A stretch of 64,000 nt of DNA from Bacillota bacterium (GTDB taxonomy: Bacteria; Bacillota; Clostridia; Saccharofermentanales; Saccharofermentanaceae): positions 62,001 to 126,000 of the forward strand of contig JAEWUD010000027.1 in NCBI GenBank assembly GCA_023397475.1, in the 5' to 3' direction. Shown piece after piece: positions 45,305 through 53,856 of the stretch. The position numbers and the translations under genes are program-made. Position 1 is the first letter of the stretch; the number at the start of each line of letters is the position of its first letter. The notes beneath the pieces are model-generated. The model was not told the DNA's origin, did not search any database, and saw only the letters and a program-made list of their open reading frames with translations.

Positions 45305-45808
45305 ATGACAACGCGCAACAGCAAAGAGCCGGGTTGCATCGGCGATCGTTACGACGGAGAAGATGCTCTTCTTCTCTCCAATCAGTTATGTTTTCCTTTG
45401 TACGCTGCGGCAAGGAAGATTGTCCGTTTCTATACCCCTGTTCTTGCGGAATATGGGCTTACGTACACGCAGTATATCGCCTTGCTCGCTTTGTGGGAGA
45501 CGGACGGTATTTCTGTTAAGTCGCTCGGGCAGCGGCTGTTTCTCGATTCCGGCACCCTGACCCCGCTCCTCAAGAAGCTCGAGTCACAAGGTCTACTAAC
45601 GCGAACACGCGACACTCGAGACGAGCGCAACGTCGAGATTCGGCTGACCGACGATGGCCGGGATTTGAAGGCTAAGGCTCTGGCGATCCCTGCGCAAATT
45701 GCATCCTGCATCGACGTCTCCCCGGAAGAAGCCGCAGAGCTCAAGAGGCTACTGGAGAAATTTCTCGCGGAGGATTCCTCGACCGAGGATTCGTCGGCGG
45801 AGGATTGA
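45305..45808 (+). CDS. ohrR: MarR/OhrR-family peroxide-sensing repressor
   Basis: A 167-residue winged-helix regulator. The N-terminal NQLCFPLYAAARKIVRFY carries the peroxide-sensing cysteine in the context typical of OhrR (LxNQLCFALY). The DNA-binding part is YTQYIALLALWETDGISVKS and the wing RDTRDERNVEIRLTDDG. The C-terminal tail is an acidic serine-rich repeat (EDSSTEDSSAED). It probably represses the upstream peroxidase gene via the box at 44536-44550. The gene symbol is by similarity. Confidence 0.88.
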   Translation: MTTRNSKEPGCIGDRYDGEDALLLSNQLCFPLYAAARKIVRFYTPVLAEYGLTYTQYIALLALWETDGISVKSLGQRLFLDSGTLTPLLKKLESQGLLTRTRDTRDERNVEIRLTDDGRDLKAKALAIPAQIASCIDVSPEEAAELKRLLEKFLAEDSSTEDSSAED

Positions 45809-45821
45809 CCGCCTTTATCTC

Positions 45822-45856
45822 ACGGATACGTTCCCGTACAGGAACGGTCCGTTTCT
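45822..45856. terminator. Possible bidirectional terminator between convergent genes
   Basis: ACGGA-TA-CGTTCC pairs with GGAACG-G-TCCGT around CGTACA. It lies between the ohrR-like stop and the end of the nif operon. There is only a short T tract on the plus side. Confidence 0.45.
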
Positions 45857-46832
45857 AGGACTTTGAACACAAACTGCAACTCGCACAATCGGAAGGGGAA
45901 CACCCGATTTTTCCGGTTGTGTTTTTTGTTATCGTGAAATAGGAGTCCTCAATCGAGTACGCCTGATCTTCTTCGTTGAACATCACCGCGGCGTCTTCAA
46001 ATCGCACCGTCAAGGCCCGACGGATCTCTCTGGCCTCATCCTCCGGCAGAACGGCCTCCAACGGTTTATACCAACGGGCAACACCCGCTTTGTTCTGCGC
46101 GAAGATGATGTTCTCCGTCGTACGAACAGAAAGGATTTCGCCCGACTCACGGAATGCCAATGCGTTATCGTCGGCACAGATGCCTACCGCCGCCGCGTCA
46201 TAAGCGAAGATTTTTCCGATCGGTGTTGCAAGCGGAAAGGCTCGCGCCGGTTCCAAACTTCGCAGAGCACCGCTCTCATAGAGTGAGATTCCGATGCGAA
46301 CCGGGATAACTCCGACCGGGGTTGGAACCTCAATTTCTTCGCCAGGGAACAGGGTAATGCTCTCGATCGCTCCGCTTCGATAGAAGGAGATCCCGGATAT
46401 TTTCGCGCGAAAACTCACAAATCCAAGATCAAAGACCATCGGAATCAGAAGTTCTCCTTCCTCCTCCTCGCCGCCGAAGGCATCGAGGCGGGCATCGGTC
46501 GGGAATACTCTTCGAATCTCACCTGACTCATAGAAGGTTACAAGTTCGGCCGGAAATTCGCCGATCGGCGTTATGACGTCGGAGATTTCGTCGAGCGCTA
46601 CGGCCTTCACCGAACCGCCCGCGTAAAACGTGACGGAGGGCTTATACTTTCTCCTCGTTGTCTCACGATAGGCGGGAATCAGTTCCCCCGCGTGTGTGAG
46701 AAGTACATTCTGTCCGAAAAGTCGCACCGACCGGAGATTCCCGTCCGGGTACACCTCGTATCCGGACACGTCGCCGAAAATCCCGTAAGGGGTCTGTATA
46801 TGTTCCCGATCAATCACGTTCATGCTGCTCAT
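45855..46832 (-). CDS. Unrecognised repeat protein with cysteine-rich tail, last gene of the nif operon
   Basis: A 325-residue protein without signal peptide or membrane helix. It contains about six copies of a 35-residue unit with the core F/L-Y-x-S-G-x-I/L-x-S-V/I (FYESGEIRRV, FYRSGAIESI, LYESGALRSL, FRESGEILSV) alternating with TPIG/TPVG strands, suggesting a repetitive beta structure somewhat like MORN or YwqK-type repeats. The C-terminus is CSPSDCASCSLCSKS, four cysteines that could bind a metal or cluster. Start ATG 46832 has AAGGAGG upstream and overlaps the AnfO-like gene by four bases. Its place suggests a nitrogenase accessory role; the function is unknown. Confidence 0.75.
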   Translation of the reverse strand: MSSMNVIDREHIQTPYGIFGDVSGYEVYPDGNLRSVRLFGQNVLLTHAGELIPAYRETTRRKYKPSVTFYAGGSVKAVALDEISDVITPIGEFPAELVTFYESGEIRRVFPTDARLDAFGGEEEEGELLIPMVFDLGFVSFRAKISGISFYRSGAIESITLFPGEEIEVPTPVGVIPVRIGISLYESGALRSLEPARAFPLATPIGKIFAYDAAAVGICADDNALAFRESGEILSVRTTENIIFAQNKAGVARWYKPLEAVLPEDEAREIRRALTVRFEDAAVMFNEEDQAYSIEDSYFTITKNTTGKIGCSPSDCASCSLCSKS

Positions 46833-47497
46833 GTAATATCCTCCTTCATCGGTCGTATGACCGCGACCATTCCCGTCGCGTCCTCCGTGGTTCGAATTTG
46901 AAATGCCGGATCTCTCTCGAGCCACGGCGGAACGTGTTCACAAATCAAGCGCAATTCCATAAACGGAGTCTCACGAAGAAAGGGAACAAGGATTTTTTTC
47001 GACGAGAGCTCCGGATGTTTTCGCAAGACCGAGGCCAGATCCAGATGATATACGCCGGGTTCCCGCAGCGCGACCGGTGCGATGCCAGGGTCTGCGGTGC
47101 CTGGTTCGCGCTCCGCATTCAGATCTTCCGCATGTTGATCCTTCTCTTTGCTCGCGGCGGAAGTTTCCTTCGAAATCGCAGCCAGGACTTCGATCAATCG
47201 CGTAGAGGTTGTCATCATCGCGATGCCGGCGCGGTCAAATACCGTATACGGAATGCCGGAAATCTCGGTGGTAATCAGTGCGTCGCAGTCGCGGAAGATC
47301 TCGAGACGCCGTTTGGCCTCATCGCGAATGTCCGACACCTTCAGAGGCTTTCCCGGAGTTAGCTGTGCCCGCTCCTCCTTGCACCAGTTTCCCTCCTTGT
47401 CTTTCGTGTAGACAAGAAGAATTTGTGCCCCGAAAAAATCCGACGGGTTCCCTTCCCTGTCCGTAAACGCCGCCACTCGGGTCATCCCGTTTCTCAT
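46829..47497 (-). CDS. AnfO-like nitrogenase accessory protein
   Basis: A 222-residue protein. The opening RVAAFTDREGNPSDFF, the middle DCDALITTEISGIPYTVFD and the late YHLDLASVLRKHPELSSKKI resemble the AnfO family named after the Fe-only nitrogenase cluster, also found beside Mo-nitrogenase genes in clostridia. Residues about 130-155 form a low-complexity linker. I place the start at ATG 47497 (GGGAGG seven bases upstream). It follows nifV alpha by 14 bases and overlaps the repeat-protein gene. Its molecular role is not established. Confidence 0.72.
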   Translation of the reverse strand: MRNGMTRVAAFTDREGNPSDFFGAQILLVYTKDKEGNWCKEERAQLTPGKPLKVSDIRDEAKRRLEIFRDCDALITTEISGIPYTVFDRAGIAMMTTSTRLIEVLAAISKETSAASKEKDQHAEDLNAEREPGTADPGIAPVALREPGVYHLDLASVLRKHPELSSKKILVPFLRETPFMELRLICEHVPPWLERDPAFQIRTTEDATGMVAVIRPMKEDIT

Positions 47498-47511
47498 AGA
47501 ATCGCCTCCCT

Positions 47512-48324
47512 TCATCTCATAACCGACAGCATATTCGTTTGCCTAAGAAACGCCTCGGCTTCCTCCAGAACGTTCCGGTTGATTCCGAAATCATAAACAG
47601 ATTGCAGAAGATTTAAGAGGGCCGCGATCTCACAATTCCCGCTTCGCTCTCCGATGCCGCACAGTGTGGTGTCCGCATAGAGGCATCCGGAACGAAGTGC
47701 CTGTGCGGTGTTCGCCACCGCCATGCCGAAGTCATTGTGCGCATGGATCTCCAAAGGAATCCGAGTGAAATTGTGGATCGAGCGAACCAGATCGCGTATA
47801 CCGCACGGCGATGTGATTCCGACCGTATCCGCGAGTCGAATCATATCCGTACCAAAAGGCTCGAGGATCAAAAGAACCCGCATCAGAAACGCGAGATCGG
47901 CGCGCGAGGCATCTTCGAATCCGACGGATAATTTTGCCGTGCTGCCGGATACAATATCGAGAACCTCCTGAAGTTTATTGATGACCCAGGTTTTGTTCTT
48001 GCCGAGTTTGGTATAGATGTGTAAATACGAGACCGGAATACTGATATGAATGACATCCGGATTGAGACGTGTCGCGATCCGTACATCCTCGGTGTTCAGC
48101 CGCGACCACAGGGATATTCTGGCGCGTTCCCTGTCGTGAAGAATTCTCTCGATCGGACGGATCTCCGATTCTCCCATCGCGGGAATTCCGGCCTCAATCT
48201 GATACACCCCGGCGCGATCCAACAGAAGAGCCAGGCGGACTCGCTCGTCTTCCGAGAGGAAGATCCCCGGACTCTGCAGTCCGTCGCGCAAAGTTGTGTC
48301 GACAATTCTTCGGAACTCCTTCAT
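47512..48324 (-). CDS. nifV-alpha: Homocitrate synthase, alpha subunit (NifV alpha type)
   Basis: A 270-residue TIM-barrel acyltransferase of the isopropylmalate/homocitrate synthase family: DTTLRDGLQSPG at the start (metal and base residues), RLNTEDVRIA and the metal-binding HAHNDFGMAVANT, then CGIGERSGNCEIA. It makes homocitrate, the organic acid of FeMo-cofactor, from acetyl-CoA and 2-oxoglutarate. It stops where the C-terminal communication region of a full NifV would begin; that part is supplied by the separate omega gene, which overlaps by four bases upstream. Confidence 0.92.
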   Translation of the reverse strand: MKEFRRIVDTTLRDGLQSPGIFLSEDERVRLALLLDRAGVYQIEAGIPAMGESEIRPIERILHDRERARISLWSRLNTEDVRIATRLNPDVIHISIPVSYLHIYTKLGKNKTWVINKLQEVLDIVSGSTAKLSVGFEDASRADLAFLMRVLLILEPFGTDMIRLADTVGITSPCGIRDLVRSIHNFTRIPLEIHAHNDFGMAVANTAQALRSGCLYADTTLCGIGERSGNCEIAALLNLLQSVYDFGINRNVLEEAEAFLRQTNMLSVMR

Positions 48325-49298
48325 ACCGTGCCTCCTTCATCAAGAATCTCTTGAATCAGATCGAGAATTGCCCGATCTGTCAGCGGCGCATTTGATTTCG
48401 ATACTTCCTTGATCGCCTTCGTAATCTTTGTCAGTTGCTCCGGATTTGTCCGTATGCCGAGACTATCCAGTTTGTGTTGTACGGACCGGCGGCCGCTGTA
48501 TCGGCCATAGCGGAATTCTCGGGTCTGACCGACCGTCTCCGGCGGGAAGGGTTCATAACACTTCGGATGCTTCAAGATTCCGCCGATATGGATACCGGAT
48601 TCGACGGAGAATATCTCATCTCCGATGATCGGTTTTCGCGCATCAAATATCTGGCCTGTGATTCTCTCGAAAAGCTCGCGCATACGCGGCAGCATCTCGT
48701 ATGCCGTCTGCGGATGCCGGCGAAACAGATGACGCAGAGAGACGAGGATTTCTTCAAAAGGAGCGAAGCCCCCGACACCTCCAAATGAAGTGACGATGCG
48801 AGTTCCGCAACCGGCCGTCAGCCACTCCGCGGCAATCGCCGTCGCGCAACCGTATGCATTTCCCGGGCAGAACTCGACATCACGGGGGAGAACACGTATC
48901 AGGGCCGCAAGCGCCGTGTCGGCCCTGTGGCGATAGAGATCGTCAAGTCCCGTGACGCGCAGGAGTCGATCGTTCCGATGCATCGTGAGAAGCCGCACAT
49001 CATCCGGGTCGTTGATACGAATTTCGGCGGAGACCCCCCGCGATTCATCCGCCTTGCGGTGGCAGACAAAACGACTGAATGCGGGGTAGGAATCCGCCTC
49101 TTCCGGATCGTCGACACGAAGCAGGTACGATCCGAACGGAGGGAGTTCTCCCAAGGTTCGAAAGCACTTGATCGACATCTCGATGACGTCCGCGTCGCAA
49201 AGATCAAGAAGTGTGATCCATTCACGCACATCGTTTGATGTGAATTCATAATCATCAAGGCACGACAAGGTTCTGTCGACAATCTGAATTCTTGTCAT
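48321..49298 (-). CDS. nifV-omega: Homocitrate synthase, omega subunit (NifV omega type)
   Basis: A 325-residue protein. The N-terminal ~200 residues are a degenerate TIM barrel: the DTTLRDG site reads DRTLSCLDDYE and the HAHND metal site reads FCPGNAYGCATA, so it is probably not catalytic alone. The C-terminal part (FSVESGIHIGGILKHPKCYE, then FRYGRYSGRRSVQHKLD) is the subdomain that normally completes homocitrate synthase. The split and the gene order omega-alpha match C. pasteurianum. The two products are expected to form a complex. Confidence 0.88.
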   Translation of the reverse strand: MTRIQIVDRTLSCLDDYEFTSNDVREWITLLDLCDADVIEMSIKCFRTLGELPPFGSYLLRVDDPEEADSYPAFSRFVCHRKADESRGVSAEIRINDPDDVRLLTMHRNDRLLRVTGLDDLYRHRADTALAALIRVLPRDVEFCPGNAYGCATAIAAEWLTAGCGTRIVTSFGGVGGFAPFEEILVSLRHLFRRHPQTAYEMLPRMRELFERITGQIFDARKPIIGDEIFSVESGIHIGGILKHPKCYEPFPPETVGQTREFRYGRYSGRRSVQHKLDSLGIRTNPEQLTKITKAIKEVSKSNAPLTDRAILDLIQEILDEGGTV

Positions 49299-49356
49299 AC
49301 TTCTCCTCCCTGATTATGTATCTGTTGGAATTCCTCGCCACAAAAGGATTTGCGGA

Positions 49357-49665
49357 TCAGATCCGGTACTCCGCTACGGGCCGGCCCTCCTCCAGATGCT
49401 CTTCGACAATCTTCACAATGGCCGTTTCGTCGAGTCCGCCGTACCAGACGCCCTCCGGATATACAACCATGACCGGGCCTTTCTCGCAGATACCGAAGCA
49501 GCCGGTGTTCGTCACCATGCAGTCAGCCGAGAGTTCTCTCTCGTCGATTTCCTGAATCAGTTGCTCCGCGAGTCCGACGCTTTGTTTCTGGTGACAGAAA
49601 CCCTTTTGTGTTCCGTTCATGCGACAGCTCGTACAGATGAGGATGTGATATTTCGGTGTGATCAT
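49357..49665 (-). CDS. 2Fe-2S thioredoxin-like ferredoxin
   Basis: A 102-residue redox protein of the C. pasteurianum 2Fe-ferredoxin/Shethna type. Cluster cysteines are visible in ICTSCRMNG, FCHQK and the TNTGCFGICEKGPVMVVYP segment. It may donate electrons to, or protect, nitrogenase; the C. pasteurianum homologue is nif-associated. It lies 15 bases after nifN-B. Confidence 0.92.
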   Translation of the reverse strand: MITPKYHILICTSCRMNGTQKGFCHQKQSVGLAEQLIQEIDERELSADCMVTNTGCFGICEKGPVMVVYPEGVWYGGLDETAIVKIVEEHLEEGRPVAEYRI

Positions 49666-49680
49666 ACTGTCTCTCCTTAC

Positions 49681-52392
49681 TTACATTTTTCGAACCGCGG
49701 ACAATACCGCACTCTCGACCCGATCATAGGTCATGAAGGTACGTATTCCCCGGGCTGTGAGTTTTCTCTTCGGTGAGTCGCCGATTCGTATGGCCAGAAC
49801 CGCTGAACAGTCCGACACGGCACGGACAATCTTGTCTATCCGATTCTCGTGTTCATCGCAATCTTCTACCCCGCTGCAGTACCGCTCCACATCCCTCTTC
49901 TCAATAAAGCGCACGGTTTTTCCGTCGCTCTCATAGATGTGAAAGGCATCCGCATGCCCGAAGTGCAGATCGACAATTCGTCCGTTCTTCGTCGCCGCGG
50001 CGACACGCGTCGCACTCTCCGTCTCCTTCTCGGACGACTTGGCAATCATGTCGCGAAAATCAATGGAAGTGTCCTCCGCGAGGGTTCCGATCGCATCCGC
50101 CCTGCACTGTCGGCAGTGACGCATCTGATTGATATTGACCTCGCAGGTCGAGCGGAGTTTCTCTAATTCCTTGTTATTGAGCCTCGGCAGGTTTTCGAAA
50201 ACCGAACCCTCGACGGCGATATGCGGCATGATATTCGACACAAACGCTCCGAGCTCCTTGGCCGTTCGGGTCACCTCGAAAAGATGGTCCTCATTGATTC
50301 CCTTGATCGCGACACAATTGACCTTGACCGCGGCACCGCGCGCGACGGCAGCCCGAATTCCCGCACGCTGATTCGCGAGAAGAACCGTCGCTGCCTCAAC
50401 TCCCTCGAGTCGAATGCCAAAGTAATCGACGTAACCTACGATCTTAGCGCCGATCACGGGATCGACCGCATTCATCGTCACGGTGATATGGGTTACGCCG
50501 AGGCGGATCAGGTCGTCGACATAGTGCGGCAGCATAAGTCCGTTGGTCGACAGACAGAATGTAATCTCAGGGTCGGCCGCGCGAATCAACGCCAAGCTCT
50601 CTCTCGTTTTGGCAAAGTCCGCCAGGGCGTCGCCCGGTCCGGCAATGCCGACCACCGAGAGGTTCGGGTAGGCCTTCTTCACCAACAGAAACTTTGCGAG
50701 CGCATCTTCGGGCTTCAGCACCTCGGTCGTGACGCCGGGGCGGCTCTCATTCGGACAGTCATATTTGCGAACACAGTAGTTGCAACGGATATTACAGGCA
50801 GGTGCGACCGGCAGATGCATTCGTGCGTAACTGCCGCAAGCGGAGCAACTGAAGCACGGGTGCTTACTGGTCTTCTCGGCCAGTTCCTCCGGCGAGATCT
50901 CCGGCACCGGATCGGACAATGACGCGAACGATTTCGCGCTCGCCCCAGTCGATTTCTCCGAAGGAATTTTTTCGTTCATGCCGAGATCTACCGTCTCCGG
51001 ACGTGTTGACTCCGAATTTTTTGTCTCCGGGAGGTACAGCGCGGCCAGATCTTTTCGATAACTCGCATGGACACGATCGATCATCGCGTTCGCAATCGAA
51101 TCGAGAAGGAACATCGATCCCGCAAAGCCAAGGGTTCTGACTCGCTGGCCTCCGAGATGGTCATGGATGGGAAACGCGGCGCGAATCAGAGGAATTCCTC
51201 TCTCTTGTGCGATGCGATGTGCTTCGGAACTTCCGATCAGCAGGTTGACATGATACGAATCGCACCATGTTGCAATCTTGTGGAAATCCGCCTCATCAAA
51301 GGCAACGACATCGGAGGACATATGTCTTGCTGCGGCCTCCCTCATGGCGGGGAGAACGCGCCATTTGAAATCCGGGCATGCGGATCCCGTTGCGGCCACA
51401 CACGGAACCGCTCCGATCTCGGCGCACAGACGAACAACCGACCCCGCGAAATCGGGTGTTCCGAACACGCCGACCCGCGCCGTCGCGCTATGTTTATGCG
51501 CATCCACCGTAGCATCCAGATAACGTCGACGCTCTTCCCCCAGCTCGGCAGATACTCTTCCGCCAAGTTTTGTCAACTGATCCAGAAGAGCATCGGTTGC
51601 CTCGAGTCCAACCGGAAGCGAGAGTCGCACCAGCGGGACGCCGAATCGATCCGCCAGGAAGGTGCCGGCCGAGAGTTTGTCCGGGCAGTATTCCGAGAGT
51701 TCGATCGTCGCTCTTGCCCTTCCCATGCTCTCGATCTGATGGATGGTCGTACCGGCTTTTTTCAGACGCTCATAGGAGTTCTCAAAACCTCCGTCCAAGG
51801 ACTCGGATATATCAGGCAAAAGAACAAAGGAGAGTCCTGTTGAGGCGAGCAGGGATTTGAGCCATCTCGTATCCTCGGGTGAGATATGAGGCGTAACAAC
51901 ATTGATGTGGTCCCCCTTCTCCCCACCGTCGGCGAATGTCTCGACCAAGGCTCTCGTCGCCGCGAAAAAACCTTCGGCTTCTGTACCGCCATATCCGGGG
52001 GACGCAACCGTCACGAGACGGACTCGTTCGTCCGGATGGGTCTCTCGAAAAGAATCGACGATCCGCTTCGTATCCTCGCCGATTGTCTCCGCAAGGCATG
52101 TCGTCGAAATCGCAATCACCTCGGGATCATAGAGCCGGATAAGGTTCTCGATTCCGGAAACCAGATGATTCTCGCCGCCGAAAACGGTCCCCTGCTCCGA
52201 GAGGGACGAAGAGGCTATATCGACCGGTTCGTTATAATGCGTCGCCATGTGCCGGCGTATATAGGTGGAGCAGCCCTGGGATCCGTGAAGGATGGACATG
52301 CATCCGCTGATTCCGGAGAACGCGGTGACAGCCCCCATCGGCATACACATTTTGCAGGGATTCGTGTTCATATTCACCAAATCAGTTCCCAT
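49681..52392 (-). CDS. nifN-B: Nitrogenase cofactor assembly fusion NifN-NifB
   Basis: A 903-residue fusion. Residues 1-450 are NifN, the scaffold partner of NifE (NPCKMCMPMGAVTAF, HGSQGCSTYIRRH, STTCLAETIGEDT). After a charged linker (about 455-500), the NifB radical SAM domain begins with HPCFSCSACGSYARMH and the cluster motif PACNIRCNYC (near 530); it builds NifB-co from Fe-S clusters. The C-terminal ~110 residues (ATKNGRIVDLHFGHADAFHI) form the NifX-like domain of NifB. The same fusion is known from C. pasteurianum. Overlaps nifE by 11 bases. Confidence 0.96.
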   Translation of the reverse strand: MGTDLVNMNTNPCKMCMPMGAVTAFSGISGCMSILHGSQGCSTYIRRHMATHYNEPVDIASSSLSEQGTVFGGENHLVSGIENLIRLYDPEVIAISTTCLAETIGEDTKRIVDSFRETHPDERVRLVTVASPGYGGTEAEGFFAATRALVETFADGGEKGDHINVVTPHISPEDTRWLKSLLASTGLSFVLLPDISESLDGGFENSYERLKKAGTTIHQIESMGRARATIELSEYCPDKLSAGTFLADRFGVPLVRLSLPVGLEATDALLDQLTKLGGRVSAELGEERRRYLDATVDAHKHSATARVGVFGTPDFAGSVVRLCAEIGAVPCVAATGSACPDFKWRVLPAMREAAARHMSSDVVAFDEADFHKIATWCDSYHVNLLIGSSEAHRIAQERGIPLIRAAFPIHDHLGGQRVRTLGFAGSMFLLDSIANAMIDRVHASYRKDLAALYLPETKNSESTRPETVDLGMNEKIPSEKSTGASAKSFASLSDPVPEISPEELAEKTSKHPCFSCSACGSYARMHLPVAPACNIRCNYCVRKYDCPNESRPGVTTEVLKPEDALAKFLLVKKAYPNLSVVGIAGPGDALADFAKTRESLALIRAADPEITFCLSTNGLMLPHYVDDLIRLGVTHITVTMNAVDPVIGAKIVGYVDYFGIRLEGVEAATVLLANQRAGIRAAVARGAAVKVNCVAIKGINEDHLFEVTRTAKELGAFVSNIMPHIAVEGSVFENLPRLNNKELEKLRSTCEVNINQMRHCRQCRADAIGTLAEDTSIDFRDMIAKSSEKETESATRVAAATKNGRIVDLHFGHADAFHIYESDGKTVRFIEKRDVERYCSGVEDCDEHENRIDKIVRAVSDCSAVLAIRIGDSPKRKLTARGIRTFMTYDRVESAVLSAVRKM

Positions 52393-53752
52393 GTCGAACC
52401 TCCTTCTTGCTGTCGTCCAGATATCGCCAAACCGGACTGTTCACCGACAGATGAACCTCTCGGACAAAGTTCTCAATACCGGCAAATCCTCCGAGCGCGT
52501 GCTTGCGCTCATGGTTGTGATCACAGAAGGCAATGCCGAGCTTATAAGCGAGCGGCCGCTCCTTGACCCCGCCGACGAGAATGTCCGCCCGCTTCTCTTT
52601 GAGAAATCGCTCGAGTTCAGACGGATTCGCGTCATCGAGGATGACCGTATCCGGATCGGCGAGTTCCTGAATGATCTCGTACTCTTCCTTCTTGCCGGTC
52701 TGTGTCCCGACAACGACCGGAATCATTCCGAGTTCGCGAAACTGTCGCATCAGAGAAATGGCCTTGAATCCACCGCCGACAAAGATCGCGGCGCGTTTGC
52801 CTCGGAGAAAAGGTTTGTATCGATCGATAATCGGGCGGACTTTCTCGGCCTGTTCACGTACGAACGCCTCCGCCTTCTGCCGGACGGCGGGAACACCGAG
52901 TTCATCCGCGATCCGAAGGATCGAATCGGTTGTATCCTCGATCCCGAAGAAACTGACCTTCATAAATGGAATACCGAACTCCTCTTCCATTTGCGTAGCA
53001 AGATAGGTGGAGGAACCGGCACACTGTACAATGTTCAGTGTCGCCGAAGGGGCCAGGCGAAGAGTCTCCGAACTGGCGTCCCCGGTAATCGTAGACAGGA
53101 CGGGAACGCCGATTTTTTCGAGATAACTGCGGATAATCCAGATTTCGCCGGCGAGATTGTAATCGCCGAGAATATTGATTCCGAAGGTCTTCGGAACGTC
53201 ACTGTGCGGGCGCATGAACTCCATCAAGGCATTGCACGCAAGGCGGTAGCCGGTGGACTTCGTTCCCGAGAAACCCGGGGTGAATACCGGGATCACGCGA
53301 ATTCCGTGCTTCTTCTCCGCTCGACGACAAACCGCTTCGACATCATCTCCGATCACGCCGACGATGCATGTCGCATAGACGAAGATAAGAGAAGGCTTGG
53401 GATTTTCCGTCGCGACAAGTTCCTCAATCGCCGCATCCAGCTTTCTCTCTCCTCCGAAAATGACATCCTTTTCGCGCAGATCCGTCGAATAGCTGTTCCG
53501 GTAGTTCTCGCTGCCCGAAGACAGACTGCCGCGGATGTCCAGGGTATAGGAGGCGCAACCGATCGGACCATGAACGATATGATAGGCGTCGGTGATCGGA
53601 TTCAGTACGACACGGGCACCGCAATACACGCAGGCTCGTTGGCTGACGGCACCGGATACGCTGGCTTTCTCACAGCCGATACCCTTCCCGTCACCCGAAC
53701 ATGTTCGGATCGAATCGATTCTTTCTTCGAGAATGTCTGATCTTGTCGTCAT
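52382..53752 (-). CDS. nifE: Nitrogenase cofactor scaffold NifE
   Basis: A 456-residue protein that with NifN forms the scaffold for FeMo-cofactor maturation. Landmarks: RACVYCGARVVLNPITDAYH, HGPIGCASYTLDI, FVYATCIVGVIGDD, and the conserved cysteine in NIVQCAGSSTYL. ATG 53752 is chosen because GGGAGG lies seven bases upstream; the longer frame begins in the nifK-nifE spacer. It follows nifK by 104 bases, the largest gap in the operon. Confidence 0.96.
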   Translation of the reverse strand: MTTRSDILEERIDSIRTCSGDGKGIGCEKASVSGAVSQRACVYCGARVVLNPITDAYHIVHGPIGCASYTLDIRGSLSSGSENYRNSYSTDLREKDVIFGGERKLDAAIEELVATENPKPSLIFVYATCIVGVIGDDVEAVCRRAEKKHGIRVIPVFTPGFSGTKSTGYRLACNALMEFMRPHSDVPKTFGINILGDYNLAGEIWIIRSYLEKIGVPVLSTITGDASSETLRLAPSATLNIVQCAGSSTYLATQMEEEFGIPFMKVSFFGIEDTTDSILRIADELGVPAVRQKAEAFVREQAEKVRPIIDRYKPFLRGKRAAIFVGGGFKAISLMRQFRELGMIPVVVGTQTGKKEEYEIIQELADPDTVILDDANPSELERFLKEKRADILVGGVKERPLAYKLGIAFCDHNHERKHALGGFAGIENFVREVHLSVNSPVWRYLDDSKKEVRHGN

Positions 53753-53856
53753 GTCGATTCCTCCCCTCGTGATTGCATGAATGAGGAAACGAGCGTCGGT
53801 TGATCCTGCCAACCGACTCTCCGATCCTCTATGAAGCCAAGGCTCGTCGTATTACC

